This document shows positions 1 to 5,422 of a DNA stretch of 5,422 nucleotides, piece by piece. The DNA is from Candidatus Hodarchaeota archaeon (GTDB lineage Archaea; Asgardarchaeota; Heimdallarchaeia; Hodarchaeales; Hodarchaeaceae): NCBI GenBank assembly GCA_016840305.1, contig JAEOSP010000748.1:1-5422 (forward strand). Direction: 5' to 3'. The position numbers were made by a program, and so were the translations under genes. The notes below the pieces were generated by a model. It was not told the DNA's origin. It searched no databases and saw only the letters and a program-made list of their open reading frames with translations. Each line of letters starts with the position of its first letter. The stretch's first letter is position 1.

Positions 1-224
1 ACTGTTTGCCAAATATTATGATTAATGATAACGATATTAGCGGATTTATTGACTTTGGTTTGGGAGGTATTAGTGATAGGTACTTAGATATTGGTATAAG
101 TGTTAGAAGTATTATGTACAATTTCGGGGAGAAGTGGATGCCCTATTTCTTTAAGAAATATGGATTAGATGTTGTTGACACAAACAAAATTGCTTTTTAT
201 CAATTATTAGATGAATTCTACTAG
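1..224 (+). CDS. Aminoglycoside 3'-phosphotransferase, C-terminal part (5' end outside window)
   Basis: This is the last 73 residues of an APH(3')-type kinase, which transfers phosphate from ATP to the 3'-hydroxyl of kanamycin- or neomycin-like aminoglycosides in the cytoplasm. The reading frame is open from the left edge, with the first whole codon (Cys) at base 3, so the TTG at 6 is not a start. The first residues, CLPNIMI, continue the family's HGDxCLPN catalytic loop; the catalytic Asp itself lies just outside. Counting from the Cys, Asn4 and Asp17 (in GFIDFG) are 13 apart, as are the two magnesium ligands Asn195 and Asp208 of APH(3')-IIIa. The ADRYQD-like block (SDRYLD, residues 24-29) and the terminal LLDEFY also match, so the substrate-binding C-terminus is intact. 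The closest remembered relative is the APH(3')-II type. The gene converges on the hydrolase gene with a 10-base gap. Family assignment is firm; actual drug resistance is inference. Confidence 0.9.
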   Translation, partial: CLPNIMINDNDISGFIDFGLGGISDRYLDIGISVRSIMYNFGEKWMPYFFKKYGLDVVDTNKIAFYQLLDEFY

Positions 225-234
225 TAAGAATATA

Positions 235-1197
235 TTATTTCGGTTTTCTAAGACCTAAATCAATTAATTGTCCGTAAACTAAGGCCACAACGATCTTAGT
301 CAAGAAACCATCTGGTTTATACCCCTGATTTCGGAATTTCATATTGAGAAATTGTTCGACAATGTATTTAGTTTCACTTTTTTCCTCAAATTTCTCTTTA
401 ACAAATTCTCGGAAGGAAACTGCAAATGATAAACAATCATTCAGGTAATTTATTACGTTGGTTTCCCCTTTTATTGCACCAGAATGGCCTAACCCAATAG
501 TGTGCGGTCGGAGGGAATGAATCATTTTAAGAGACTTTATAAATCTCTTGAATTGATATTCAGGAGGCATACTTGATCCTAAAACAGTGAGCTTACCAAG
601 CTTAAACAATCCACCAGAAGCTTCACCAAGGAAAGAGAATTCAACTTGATTTCCTTTATAAATGGTTGGACAAACGTGATCTAATGTATGGCCAGGAGTT
701 GGAATTAACTTTAATGAATAATCTCTACTCAAACCTTCGAGAGGAATATCCTCATCCGTACTAACAATCTCAAATGCTTCATCGATTATCGGTTTCATTT
801 CCCCAATGAAATCCCCAAAAGTTCGGTATACTCGTTTCATATGAAGAACTGGATTTTGCAGTTGATCTTTCGTTTTTTCGGTTGTAAGAATTTTGATATT
901 AGGATTATACTCTTTTAAAATTTCCCAAAGCTTCCAACCACCACCAAAATGATCAAAATGATAATGAGTGGGAATTAAATACCTGATACGATTCAAAGAT
1001 ATACACAACTCTGATGTAATATAATCCAGTAACGTGGGAACATCATTAGATGTTCCACAATCCATTATTGCACACGATTTTGGTGTTTCAAGTACAAAAG
1101 CTGAACAAAGTTCTGGAAAATTATACTGCTTAAGATCGATATGATGAATATAATCACTCACTTGACCTGAAGAGCGAAGAGCACTCGAGACGTACAT
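235..1197 (-). CDS. Metallo-beta-lactamase-fold hydrolase (glyoxalase II-like)
   Basis: This is a 320-residue cytoplasmic metal-dependent hydrolase of the MBL superfamily with no signal peptide. Residues 77-83 read THYHFDH, the HxHxDH metal site. His170 in TPGHT and His238 in GLGHSG supply the other histidine ligands. The usual bridging aspartate of the GD motif appears as Glu192 in FLGEASGG. Residues 1-240 form the MBL domain. Residues 245-320 form a mostly helical C-terminal extension like those of the glyoxalase II/LACTB2-like groups. Substrate is unknown: thioester, lactone or phosphoester hydrolysis are all possible. The gene lies 69 bases downstream of the acyl-CoA ligase in the same direction, so cotranscription, and with it a thioesterase role, is possible but unproven. 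No Shine-Dalgarno site precedes the ATG at 1197. An AT-rich TATA-like stretch 24-33 bases upstream suggests a leaderless transcript from its own promoter. Confidence 0.85.
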   Translation of the reverse strand: MYVSSALRSSGQVSDYIHHIDLKQYNFPELCSAFVLETPKSCAIMDCGTSNDVPTLLDYITSELCISLNRIRYLIPTHYHFDHFGGGWKLWEILKEYNPNIKILTTEKTKDQLQNPVLHMKRVYRTFGDFIGEMKPIIDEAFEIVSTDEDIPLEGLSRDYSLKLIPTPGHTLDHVCPTIYKGNQVEFSFLGEASGGLFKLGKLTVLGSSMPPEYQFKRFIKSLKMIHSLRPHTIGLGHSGAIKGETNVINYLNDCLSFAVSFREFVKEKFEEKSETKYIVEQFLNMKFRNQGYKPDGFLTKIVVALVYGQLIDLGLRKPK

Positions 1198-1218
1198 AAA
1201 TAAAGAAAAGAGAGTACG

Positions 1219-1230
1219 CTTTTAATTATT
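1219..1230 (-). promoter_or_regulatory. Candidate TATA box of the MBL hydrolase gene
   Basis: On the minus strand this reads AATAATTAAAAG, with its AT core 24-33 bases before the ATG at 1197. That spacing would place transcription initiation at or next to the start codon. It agrees with the lack of any ribosome binding site there, as in leaderless archaeal genes. Between this box and the ATG lies a pyrimidine-rich stretch (1198-1214) that could equally act as a T-rich terminator for the ligase gene upstream. The local AT content makes chance matches likely. Confidence 0.35.
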
Positions 1231-1266
1231 TGCATTTATTTTTGTCAAGAAGAAGTGGATACTTGT

Positions 1267-3012
1267 TTATTTATCTATTGATGCTTTTCGACCTGCTTTT
1301 TTCCATTCGTTGTCTCTTAATTCACGATGAAGAACTTTTCCAATAGCACTTTTTGGTAATTCATCGAGAAATTCGACGCTTCTTGGTATTTTATAGCGAG
1401 CGATCCGTCCTTTACAGAATTCAATAATTTCTTCTTCAGATGCTGTTTCATCATCATGGAGGACAACAAAAGCTTTGACCGTTTCACCACGAAATTTGTG
1501 TGGAATTCCAACGATAGCTACTTCTTGTACAGCAGGATGTTCAATGATTTCTTCTTCTACCTCTCTTGGATAAACTTTCAGGCCAGATACATCGATCATA
1601 TTCTTTTTCCGACCAGTAATGAAAAAATACCCATCCTCATCGATATAGCCAACATCTCCAGTGATGAAAAAACCATCTTTATTGAATGTGTTGGCTGTCT
1701 CTTCTGGTTTCTTCCAATATCCAAGCATAACTTGTGGTCCCTTAACACCTATCTCACCTTCTTCTCCCTGCGGTAGTTCTTTCATTGAGTCATTAATGTC
1801 GTAAATTTTAACATCAGTGTTTGTAACAGGAAGACCTATACTACCTGCTCGCTTACCTCCGCCAATCAAAGGATTAACGTGCGTAACTGGACTTGTTTCT
1901 GTTAAACCATATCCTTCAACGACATTCGCACCAGTTAGCTCTTCAAAATTATACATGACTTGTTCAGGTAATGGTGCAGCACCGCTTATGCAAGCTCGAA
2001 TCGAAGTCAGATCATAATCCTTAATGTCCTTATGAAATAGTAATCCTAGGTAAAGTGAAGGAACACCGTGAAAAAAAGTCGGTTTATATTTTGCCAGACT
2101 TTCTAATAAATCCTGAAGAATTGGCCTTCCTGCTAAAGGATCAGTGATTAAAATCATTTTACTCGCTTGAGAAACAGCAGAAATCATACAAGTATTTAGA
2201 GCATAAATATGAAACAACGGTAAAGCGATAACGTAGCATTCTTCTCCTTGCACAATAGGTGGATATATTATATTAGTTAATTGTATCTGATTGGCTACAA
2301 TATTATGGTGCGTCAACATAGCACCTTTAGAGACCCCTGTAGTACCTCCTGTATATTGAATCAACGCCAAGTCTTCTTTAGATTTGATATCAACATCAGG
2401 TACAGCATTTGGGTCACCTTTTTCTACCATTTCCTCGAATGAAAGATCCTCTGAATGAATTCTTTTACGAGGCGGAAGTCTACCTGTTAACATACCAATA
2501 ATTCGCTTTGACCGGGGTATCTCATCGTGCAATGAAGCAACAATAATCTTATCAATGTTGATCGCTTTCTTCTGTCGTAATTTACGCACACGATTGTATG
2601 TAATATCAATAGTAATAATTATTCGAGCACCAGAATCGTTGGTCTGATATTCTAATTCATGATCAACATATTGAGTATTAAAAGGCACAATTGTAGCACC
2701 AAGACGATTTATTGCAAAAAAAGCGATTACAAATTGGGGGCAATTTGGAAGGTAAATGCCTATTCTATCACCTTTTTTAACACCAATGGAGTGTAATGAA
2801 TTAGCAAACCGTAATACACGATCCCATAGGTCTTTATATCGAATTTTAGCATCAAAAAAGATAGTTGATATATTATCGGGATATACTATTGCAGATTCTT
2901 CTAAGAATTTATATATTGGGAAATTCTCTGGAAATTCAAGATGTTTTTTAATTTCTTCTGGCCATGACCCTCCTGCAAACCAAGGTCTTTCATCGAGATC
3001 ATATGACTCCAT
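1267..3012 (-). CDS. Long-chain fatty acid--CoA ligase (FadD-like, AMP-forming)
   Basis: This 581-residue enzyme (numbered from the ATG at 3012) of the ANL adenylate-forming superfamily activates a carboxylic acid with ATP to an acyl-AMP and then forms the acyl-CoA thioester. Residues 9-11 are RPW, the N-terminal signature of long-chain acyl-CoA ligases. The P-loop YTGGTTGVSKG is at 220-230, an FHIYALN segment at 267-273, the SGAAPLP region at 343-349, YGLTE at 368-372, and the ribose-binding TGD at 451-453. The hinge follows with TGRKKNMI from 466. The C-terminal lid carries the catalytic lysine Lys559 in PKSAIGK. All key residues are present and the length is normal, so it should be active. 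It has no membrane segment or signal peptide. Chain-length preference cannot be read; aryl acids are an alternative. The frame extends to a GTG at 3024, but that GTG belongs to the ribosome binding site, so the ATG is preferred. The gene is divergent from the ABC transporter genes. Confidence 0.93.
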   Translation of the reverse strand: MESYDLDERPWFAGGSWPEEIKKHLEFPENFPIYKFLEESAIVYPDNISTIFFDAKIRYKDLWDRVLRFANSLHSIGVKKGDRIGIYLPNCPQFVIAFFAINRLGATIVPFNTQYVDHELEYQTNDSGARIIITIDITYNRVRKLRQKKAINIDKIIVASLHDEIPRSKRIIGMLTGRLPPRKRIHSEDLSFEEMVEKGDPNAVPDVDIKSKEDLALIQYTGGTTGVSKGAMLTHHNIVANQIQLTNIIYPPIVQGEECYVIALPLFHIYALNTCMISAVSQASKMILITDPLAGRPILQDLLESLAKYKPTFFHGVPSLYLGLLFHKDIKDYDLTSIRACISGAAPLPEQVMYNFEELTGANVVEGYGLTETSPVTHVNPLIGGGKRAGSIGLPVTNTDVKIYDINDSMKELPQGEEGEIGVKGPQVMLGYWKKPEETANTFNKDGFFITGDVGYIDEDGYFFITGRKKNMIDVSGLKVYPREVEEEIIEHPAVQEVAIVGIPHKFRGETVKAFVVLHDDETASEEEIIEFCKGRIARYKIPRSVEFLDELPKSAIGKVLHRELRDNEWKKAGRKASIDK

Positions 3013-3020
3013 TGACTTTT

Positions 3021-3026
3021 TCACCT
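3021..3026 (-). promoter_or_regulatory. Ribosome binding site that sets the ligase start
   Basis: The minus strand reads AGGTGA, then eight bases (AAAAGTCA), then ATG. AGGTGA complements the archaeal anti-Shine-Dalgarno sequence (core CACCU) at good spacing. The in-frame GTG at 3024 that would add four residues (starting M-K-K-S) lies inside this element, so initiation at 3012 is much more likely. Confidence 0.75.
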
Positions 3027-3238
3027 ATAATAAAGTTGCATGCGATAATTTGCTTATTTAGCTATTGTATTAAATTGAATATTTGACTAAGAAGCTTCAA
3101 AGTAATTTGATTGTAATTACAGATGGTTTTTACTCGTCGTTTTCCTTATATTGAAGTTAGAAGTTGTTTTTCATATTTATAGTGTCTATTTTATGGTTAC
3201 GAATAAATACCTTTCGACTACATATTGACGGATAACAA

Positions 3239-3253
3239 CATAAAGTTTTTAAT
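3239..3253 (+). promoter_or_regulatory. Candidate BRE/TATA promoter of the substrate-binding protein gene
   Basis: The sequence CATAAAG followed by TTTTTAAT resembles an archaeal B-recognition element joined to a TATA box. Initiation about 25 bases downstream (near 3275) would give a 5' leader of roughly 75-80 bases, which fits a gene that has a Shine-Dalgarno site. AT-rich background limits confidence. Confidence 0.35.
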
Positions 3254-3341
3254 GCTTACAAACGGAACAAATTGAAACGTTCAGATAATATACTTAATAC
3301 CTCAAATGAACAGTTTTTTGGAAATAATAGAAATTTTAATG

Positions 3342-3348
3342 AAGTGAT
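3342..3348 (+). promoter_or_regulatory. Ribosome binding site of the substrate-binding protein gene
   Basis: AAGTGAT matches the archaeal Shine-Dalgarno consensus GGAGGTGAT apart from mismatched bases at its 5' side. It ends five bases before the ATG at 3354, which supports that start. Confidence 0.6.
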
Positions 3349-3353
3349 AAGAA

Positions 3354-4964
3354 ATGAAAAGATTAGGAAAATACATTTTACTCCTAGCTATTCTTGGAGC
3401 GGCTTTTACCGTGATGACAGGAGTTCCAGTTGCTAAACCTGAAGCTCGAACCGATCAGATTAAAATTGGTGCTCTCGGGCCTTTAGGAATTACACCTGGA
3501 AAGGATATGAAAAAAGGGGTAGAAATGGCAGTAGAAGAAATTAATGCTGGTGATGGTGTTACTGCAGGAGGAACAACATATGATTTTGATTTAATTGTGG
3601 AAACCACCTCAGATCCATCAACTGGGTTACCAAACCCTACTACAGGTACAACTTCTCTCACTAAACTCCTAGATAGTGATAATGTTGTCGCACTTGTTGG
3701 TGGATTCCGTACTGAAGTTGTAATGGCTCTACAAGCAGGTTTGGATAGACCAATGTTAGGTGTTGGTTCAACAGCTCCTATAATTAATCCATACTTTACG
3801 CGACTCGCTCCTAGTAATGGAAGTCAGCTTACAGCAGCAATTGTTGATTTATACGCCTTTGGTTTGTCAAGCAAAGGAGTTAGGAATATTACAATTGTTC
3901 GTGAAGATGCAGCTTGGAGTCTGGCAATGAGTCAAGGGTTACATTTCTATCTACAAGAATTTTTACCGGGTAATACCCCCTACGGGACGCAAAAAGCACC
4001 CCAAATGAACTTTACAAATGATATCAAGATTGCTCCTGATGCAACTCTTGATTCTGTAACAGCATCCCTGACACCTTTAACGTCTGATTTGGATGGATTA
4101 CATGTTAATGCCATAATGGAAATCTTTAGCGGTCCAGTTGGACGTAAAATTCCACAGGCTTGGCATACTTTAGATCTTGATCAATTCTTAGCTGGTATCA
4201 ATGTTGAATCGCAAGCAAGCACATTCTTTGACGAGACTGAAGGAGCTGCATATGGTGAAATACAACTAGAAACCTGTCCACCAGATATCATCAATACAAA
4301 TAAGACAATGGCTTTTCGAACTGCTTATTCCACTAAATATGGTGAAGAACCAACATATACAGCATTTGCTTCTTATGATTCGGTATATGTTCTAAAAGAT
4401 GCCATTGAAAGAGCTGATTCAATTGTTTCAGATGATATACAGACTGCTTTAGCAACCACACATTATACTGGGACTGCTTACGAAATTAAATTTACCAGTG
4501 AGGACAATGTTTGGAATCATACAATCTTTGGTTATCCGTATGGGCAAGTTGGTTACACTGATGAGGGTGTTAGATTTAATATAACAAATTATAACGACTT
4601 AATTGTCCATGATCTTTACACACCAGCGACTGTTGGAGTTCGTGGTCATCCCTATATTCAGGGTTACTTCGCACAATGGCAACATGGTGGATGGAAGAAG
4701 AGCAGTTGGGGTATAGGTCCAGGAGTTGCCGATGACATGGGCAACCTGACATCGAGACTAGAATGGCCTATTGATCACAGCGATACCGGTTACGTTCCCG
4801 AAGCCACCACGACTACTACCACGACCACAACTGCTGTTACTGGCGTTACTACTACAACCACAACTACAGTTACAGATATTCCAGGATTTGCTCTTCAAAT
4901 AACAATATTTGTCTTAGCAAGTGTAGTAGTAATCACAACCAGAAAGCGGAACAAGAAACGCTAG
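3354..4964 (+). CDS. LivJ-like ABC transporter substrate-binding protein with Thr-rich stalk and PGF/TM anchor
   Basis: This 536-residue protein is an extracellular type I periplasmic-binding protein of the branched-chain-amino-acid (HAAT) class, capturing solute for the permease encoded next. Residues 1-27 form a signal peptide: basic KR, a hydrophobic core, and small residues before likely cleavage near 27-31, with no lipobox cysteine. The binding domain runs from about 35 to 480: IKIGALGPLG opens it, GVEMAVEEIN (55-64) is the first-helix motif, VVALVGGF and GVGSTAP (136-142) line the cleft, and a QWQHGGW segment (441-447) near the end resembles the usual QWq-G motif. A threonine stalk follows (485-507), then PGF at 510-512, one membrane helix (about 513-529) and RKRNKKR. 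Seven N-glycosylation sequons are visible (N155, 178, 219, 316, 388, 409, 464). LivJ proteins are usually about 370 residues, so this one is enlarged, partly by extra sequence around 385-435. Amino acids are the default ligand; other carboxylates are possible. Confidence 0.88.
   Translation: MKRLGKYILLLAILGAAFTVMTGVPVAKPEARTDQIKIGALGPLGITPGKDMKKGVEMAVEEINAGDGVTAGGTTYDFDLIVETTSDPSTGLPNPTTGTTSLTKLLDSDNVVALVGGFRTEVVMALQAGLDRPMLGVGSTAPIINPYFTRLAPSNGSQLTAAIVDLYAFGLSSKGVRNITIVREDAAWSLAMSQGLHFYLQEFLPGNTPYGTQKAPQMNFTNDIKIAPDATLDSVTASLTPLTSDLDGLHVNAIMEIFSGPVGRKIPQAWHTLDLDQFLAGINVESQASTFFDETEGAAYGEIQLETCPPDIINTNKTMAFRTAYSTKYGEEPTYTAFASYDSVYVLKDAIERADSIVSDDIQTALATTHYTGTAYEIKFTSEDNVWNHTIFGYPYGQVGYTDEGVRFNITNYNDLIVHDLYTPATVGVRGHPYIQGYFAQWQHGGWKKSSWGIGPGVADDMGNLTSRLEWPIDHSDTGYVPEATTTTTTTTTAVTGVTTTTTTTVTDIPGFALQITIFVLASVVVITTRKRNKKR
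4806..4874 (+). repeat. Threonine-rich stalk coding tract
   Basis: The tract encodes nine Thr, then AVTGV, then seven Thr and VT, between the binding domain and the PGF motif. All four ACN codons are mixed irregularly in the first block and three of them in the second, so this is a protein-level low-complexity spacer rather than a young DNA microsatellite. Such stalks on archaeal surface proteins are typically O-glycosylated and lift the domain off the membrane. Confidence 0.85.
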
Positions 4965-4996
4965 ATCTTAGCGTTTTCCCCCTTTATTTTTTTATT
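4955..4996 (+). terminator. Hairpin plus T-tract overlapping the stop codon of the binding-protein gene
   Basis: AAACGCTA (4956-4963) pairs perfectly with TAGCGTTT (4969-4976) around a five-base loop, GATCT. G4955 and T4977 add a wobble pair. The TAG stop (4962-4964) lies in the stem and loop. Five C's and a T-rich run (4983-4996, broken only by two A's) follow, giving a terminator-like or transcript-end-stabilising element between the binding protein and permease genes. T-tracts alone can terminate archaeal transcription, so partial termination here would favour excess binding protein over permease. Confidence 0.6.
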
Positions 4997-5031
4997 CTTA
5001 CCTCTAGATACTTGGAATGATGATACTAAGT

Positions 5032-5046
5032 TATTATAATTAAAAA
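5032..5046 (+). promoter_or_regulatory. Possible secondary promoter (TATA-like) before the permease gene
   Basis: TTATTATAATTAAAA lies between the hairpin/T-tract and the permease gene, about 65-75 bases before its ATG. It could restart transcription if the upstream terminator is effective. Composition alone makes such matches common, so this is weak. Confidence 0.2.
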
Positions 5047-5096
5047 TCTGGCGATTCACAAGCAATATTCTATTATTAGCTTATTCAATGTAATAA

Positions 5097-5104
5097 AAGG
5101 AGAT
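5097..5104 (+). promoter_or_regulatory. Ribosome binding site of the permease gene
   Basis: AAGGAGAT with GGAG at 5099-5102 sits seven bases before the ATG at 5110. It is the strongest Shine-Dalgarno match of the window and fixes the start of the truncated permease. Confidence 0.75.
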
Positions 5105-5109
5105 TCTCA

Positions 5110-5422
5110 ATGAAAAATAATACAACTAAATTAATCAATGAATTCTTTCAAAAGGACAAGTATCTAATTATAGGACTGGTCTTCCTCTTCGGATTATATC
5201 TTGTGATTATCTTACAGCAGTTTTTATTTGTTCACCATAACTTTGGTATTGTACTTCAGATTATTCTGAATGGTATTATAGCAAGCGTGATCTATTCGAT
5301 ATTAGCCCTCGGATTCTCGTTGATTTATGGCATTGCTAAGCAATTGAAACTCTCTGCAGGAGCATATTATGTATTAGCTGCTTATGCTATGTATTTTTTG
5401 CTAAATGCCCGAAAAATAGAAC
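5110..5422 (+). CDS. LivH-like branched-chain amino acid-type ABC permease, N-terminal part (3' end outside window)
   Basis: The first 104 residues of an inner permease subunit of a HAAT-family ABC importer are visible; the frame is open to the right edge. After a short polar N-terminus, residues 19-41 form a membrane helix. Residues 50-75 then carry the LivH signature: NG at 54-55, Y62, ALG at 66-68 and LIYG at 71-74, followed by another hydrophobic stretch (86-98). LivH proteins are about 290-300 residues long, so roughly one third is present, and the extended N-terminus with its own helix is like that of several archaeal or LivM-like members. In typical LivH the next loop reads like LNFAHG; here it is LKLSAG (79-84), lacking the Asn and His. 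It follows the binding protein by 145 bases in the same direction and presumably begins the permease/ATPase part of the operon. Confidence 0.85.
   Translation, partial: MKNNTTKLINEFFQKDKYLIIGLVFLFGLYLVIILQQFLFVHHNFGIVLQIILNGIIASVIYSILALGFSLIYGIAKQLKLSAGAYYVLAAYAMYFLLNARKIE

Larger units (their letters stand above)
3013..3353. promoter_or_regulatory. Divergent intergenic control region
   Basis: These 341 bases separate the leftward ligase gene from the rightward transporter genes and must hold the promoters of both. The region is very AT-rich with no substantial open frame of its own and no tRNA-like fold that I can see. Recognisable elements are the two ribosome binding sites at its ends, a fair TATA-like box for the rightward gene near 3246, and a weaker one for the leftward gene near 3066-3073 (minus strand ATTTAATAC-like). 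Short palindromes GCATGC (3039-3044) and GAAGCTTC (3091-3098) are present but too short to call operators. A shared regulator binding here is plausible but not demonstrated. Confidence 0.6.

Noticed and set aside
6..8. TTG at base 6 as the start of a 72-residue protein
   Set aside because: The frame continues to the left edge and the residues encoded there (Cys before LPNI) match the interior of the APH(3') catalytic loop, so the gene begins outside the window.
1456..1776. Plus-strand open frame of 106 codons opposite the acyl-CoA ligase gene
   Set aside because: It lies wholly within the ligase coding region, has no ribosome binding site or recognisable domain, and its Phe/Tyr/Ser-rich composition is what an antisense frame of this gene would give.
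2756..3061. Plus-strand open frame of 101 codons over the 5' end of the ligase gene and into the intergenic region
   Set aside because: It is a shadow of the conserved N-terminal ligase sequence; the product resembles nothing and it has no initiation signal.
3091..3098. GAAGCTTC palindrome as a regulator operator
   Set aside because: Eight bases without extended symmetry or a second copy is expected by chance in a region of this length.
3455..3661. Minus-strand open frame of 68 codons inside the binding-protein gene
   Set aside because: Opposite a conserved binding-domain segment, without initiation signals or family resemblance.
4806..4874. DNA microsatellite or CRISPR-like short repeat
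   Set aside because: The repetition is only at the protein level (threonine) with mixed ACN codons; there is no regular DNA unit and no spacer structure.

Overview
The window looks like archaeal chromosomal DNA, and an Asgard (Promethearchaeota) lineage is my best guess. The DNA is AT-rich. The Shine-Dalgarno sites match an archaeal 16S tail (AGGTGA, AAGTGAT, AAGGAGAT). The large surface protein has the archaeal layout of signal peptide, binding domain, threonine-rich stalk, PGF motif, one membrane helix and a basic tail. The Asgard assignment is inference from that tail style; a marker gene would be needed to settle it.

Layout from left to right. (1) At 1-224 on the plus strand is the 3' end of an APH(3')-type aminoglycoside phosphotransferase gene, cut by the window edge. 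(2) Ten bases on, tail to tail with it, a metallo-beta-lactamase-fold hydrolase lies on the minus strand (235-1197). (3) Upstream of that gene, in the same direction, is a FadD-type long-chain acyl-CoA ligase (1267-3012). Its start is best placed at the ATG at 3012, because the GTG 12 bases upstream is part of an AGGTGA ribosome binding site. (4) A divergent control region occupies 3013-3353. (5) On the plus strand, a LivJ-like, surface-anchored ABC substrate-binding protein (3354-4964) ends in a hairpin plus T-tract that overlaps its own stop codon. (6) A LivH-like permease begins at 5110 with a strong ribosome binding site and runs off the right edge.

The two right-hand genes are the start of a branched-chain-amino-acid-type (HAAT family) ABC importer. 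The remaining parts (LivM, LivG, LivF) are expected beyond the window. Because an acyl-CoA ligase is divergently paired with the importer, the cargo may be a carboxylic acid that is activated to its CoA thioester after uptake, rather than an amino acid. This is a hypothesis. The MBL hydrolase could be part of the same pathway, but its substrate cannot be read from the sequence. I see no CRISPR array, RNA gene, insertion sequence or defence system. The observations most worth a second look are the aminoglycoside kinase in an archaeal setting, the stalked and anchored binding protein, the hairpin at its stop codon, and the ligase/transporter pairing.
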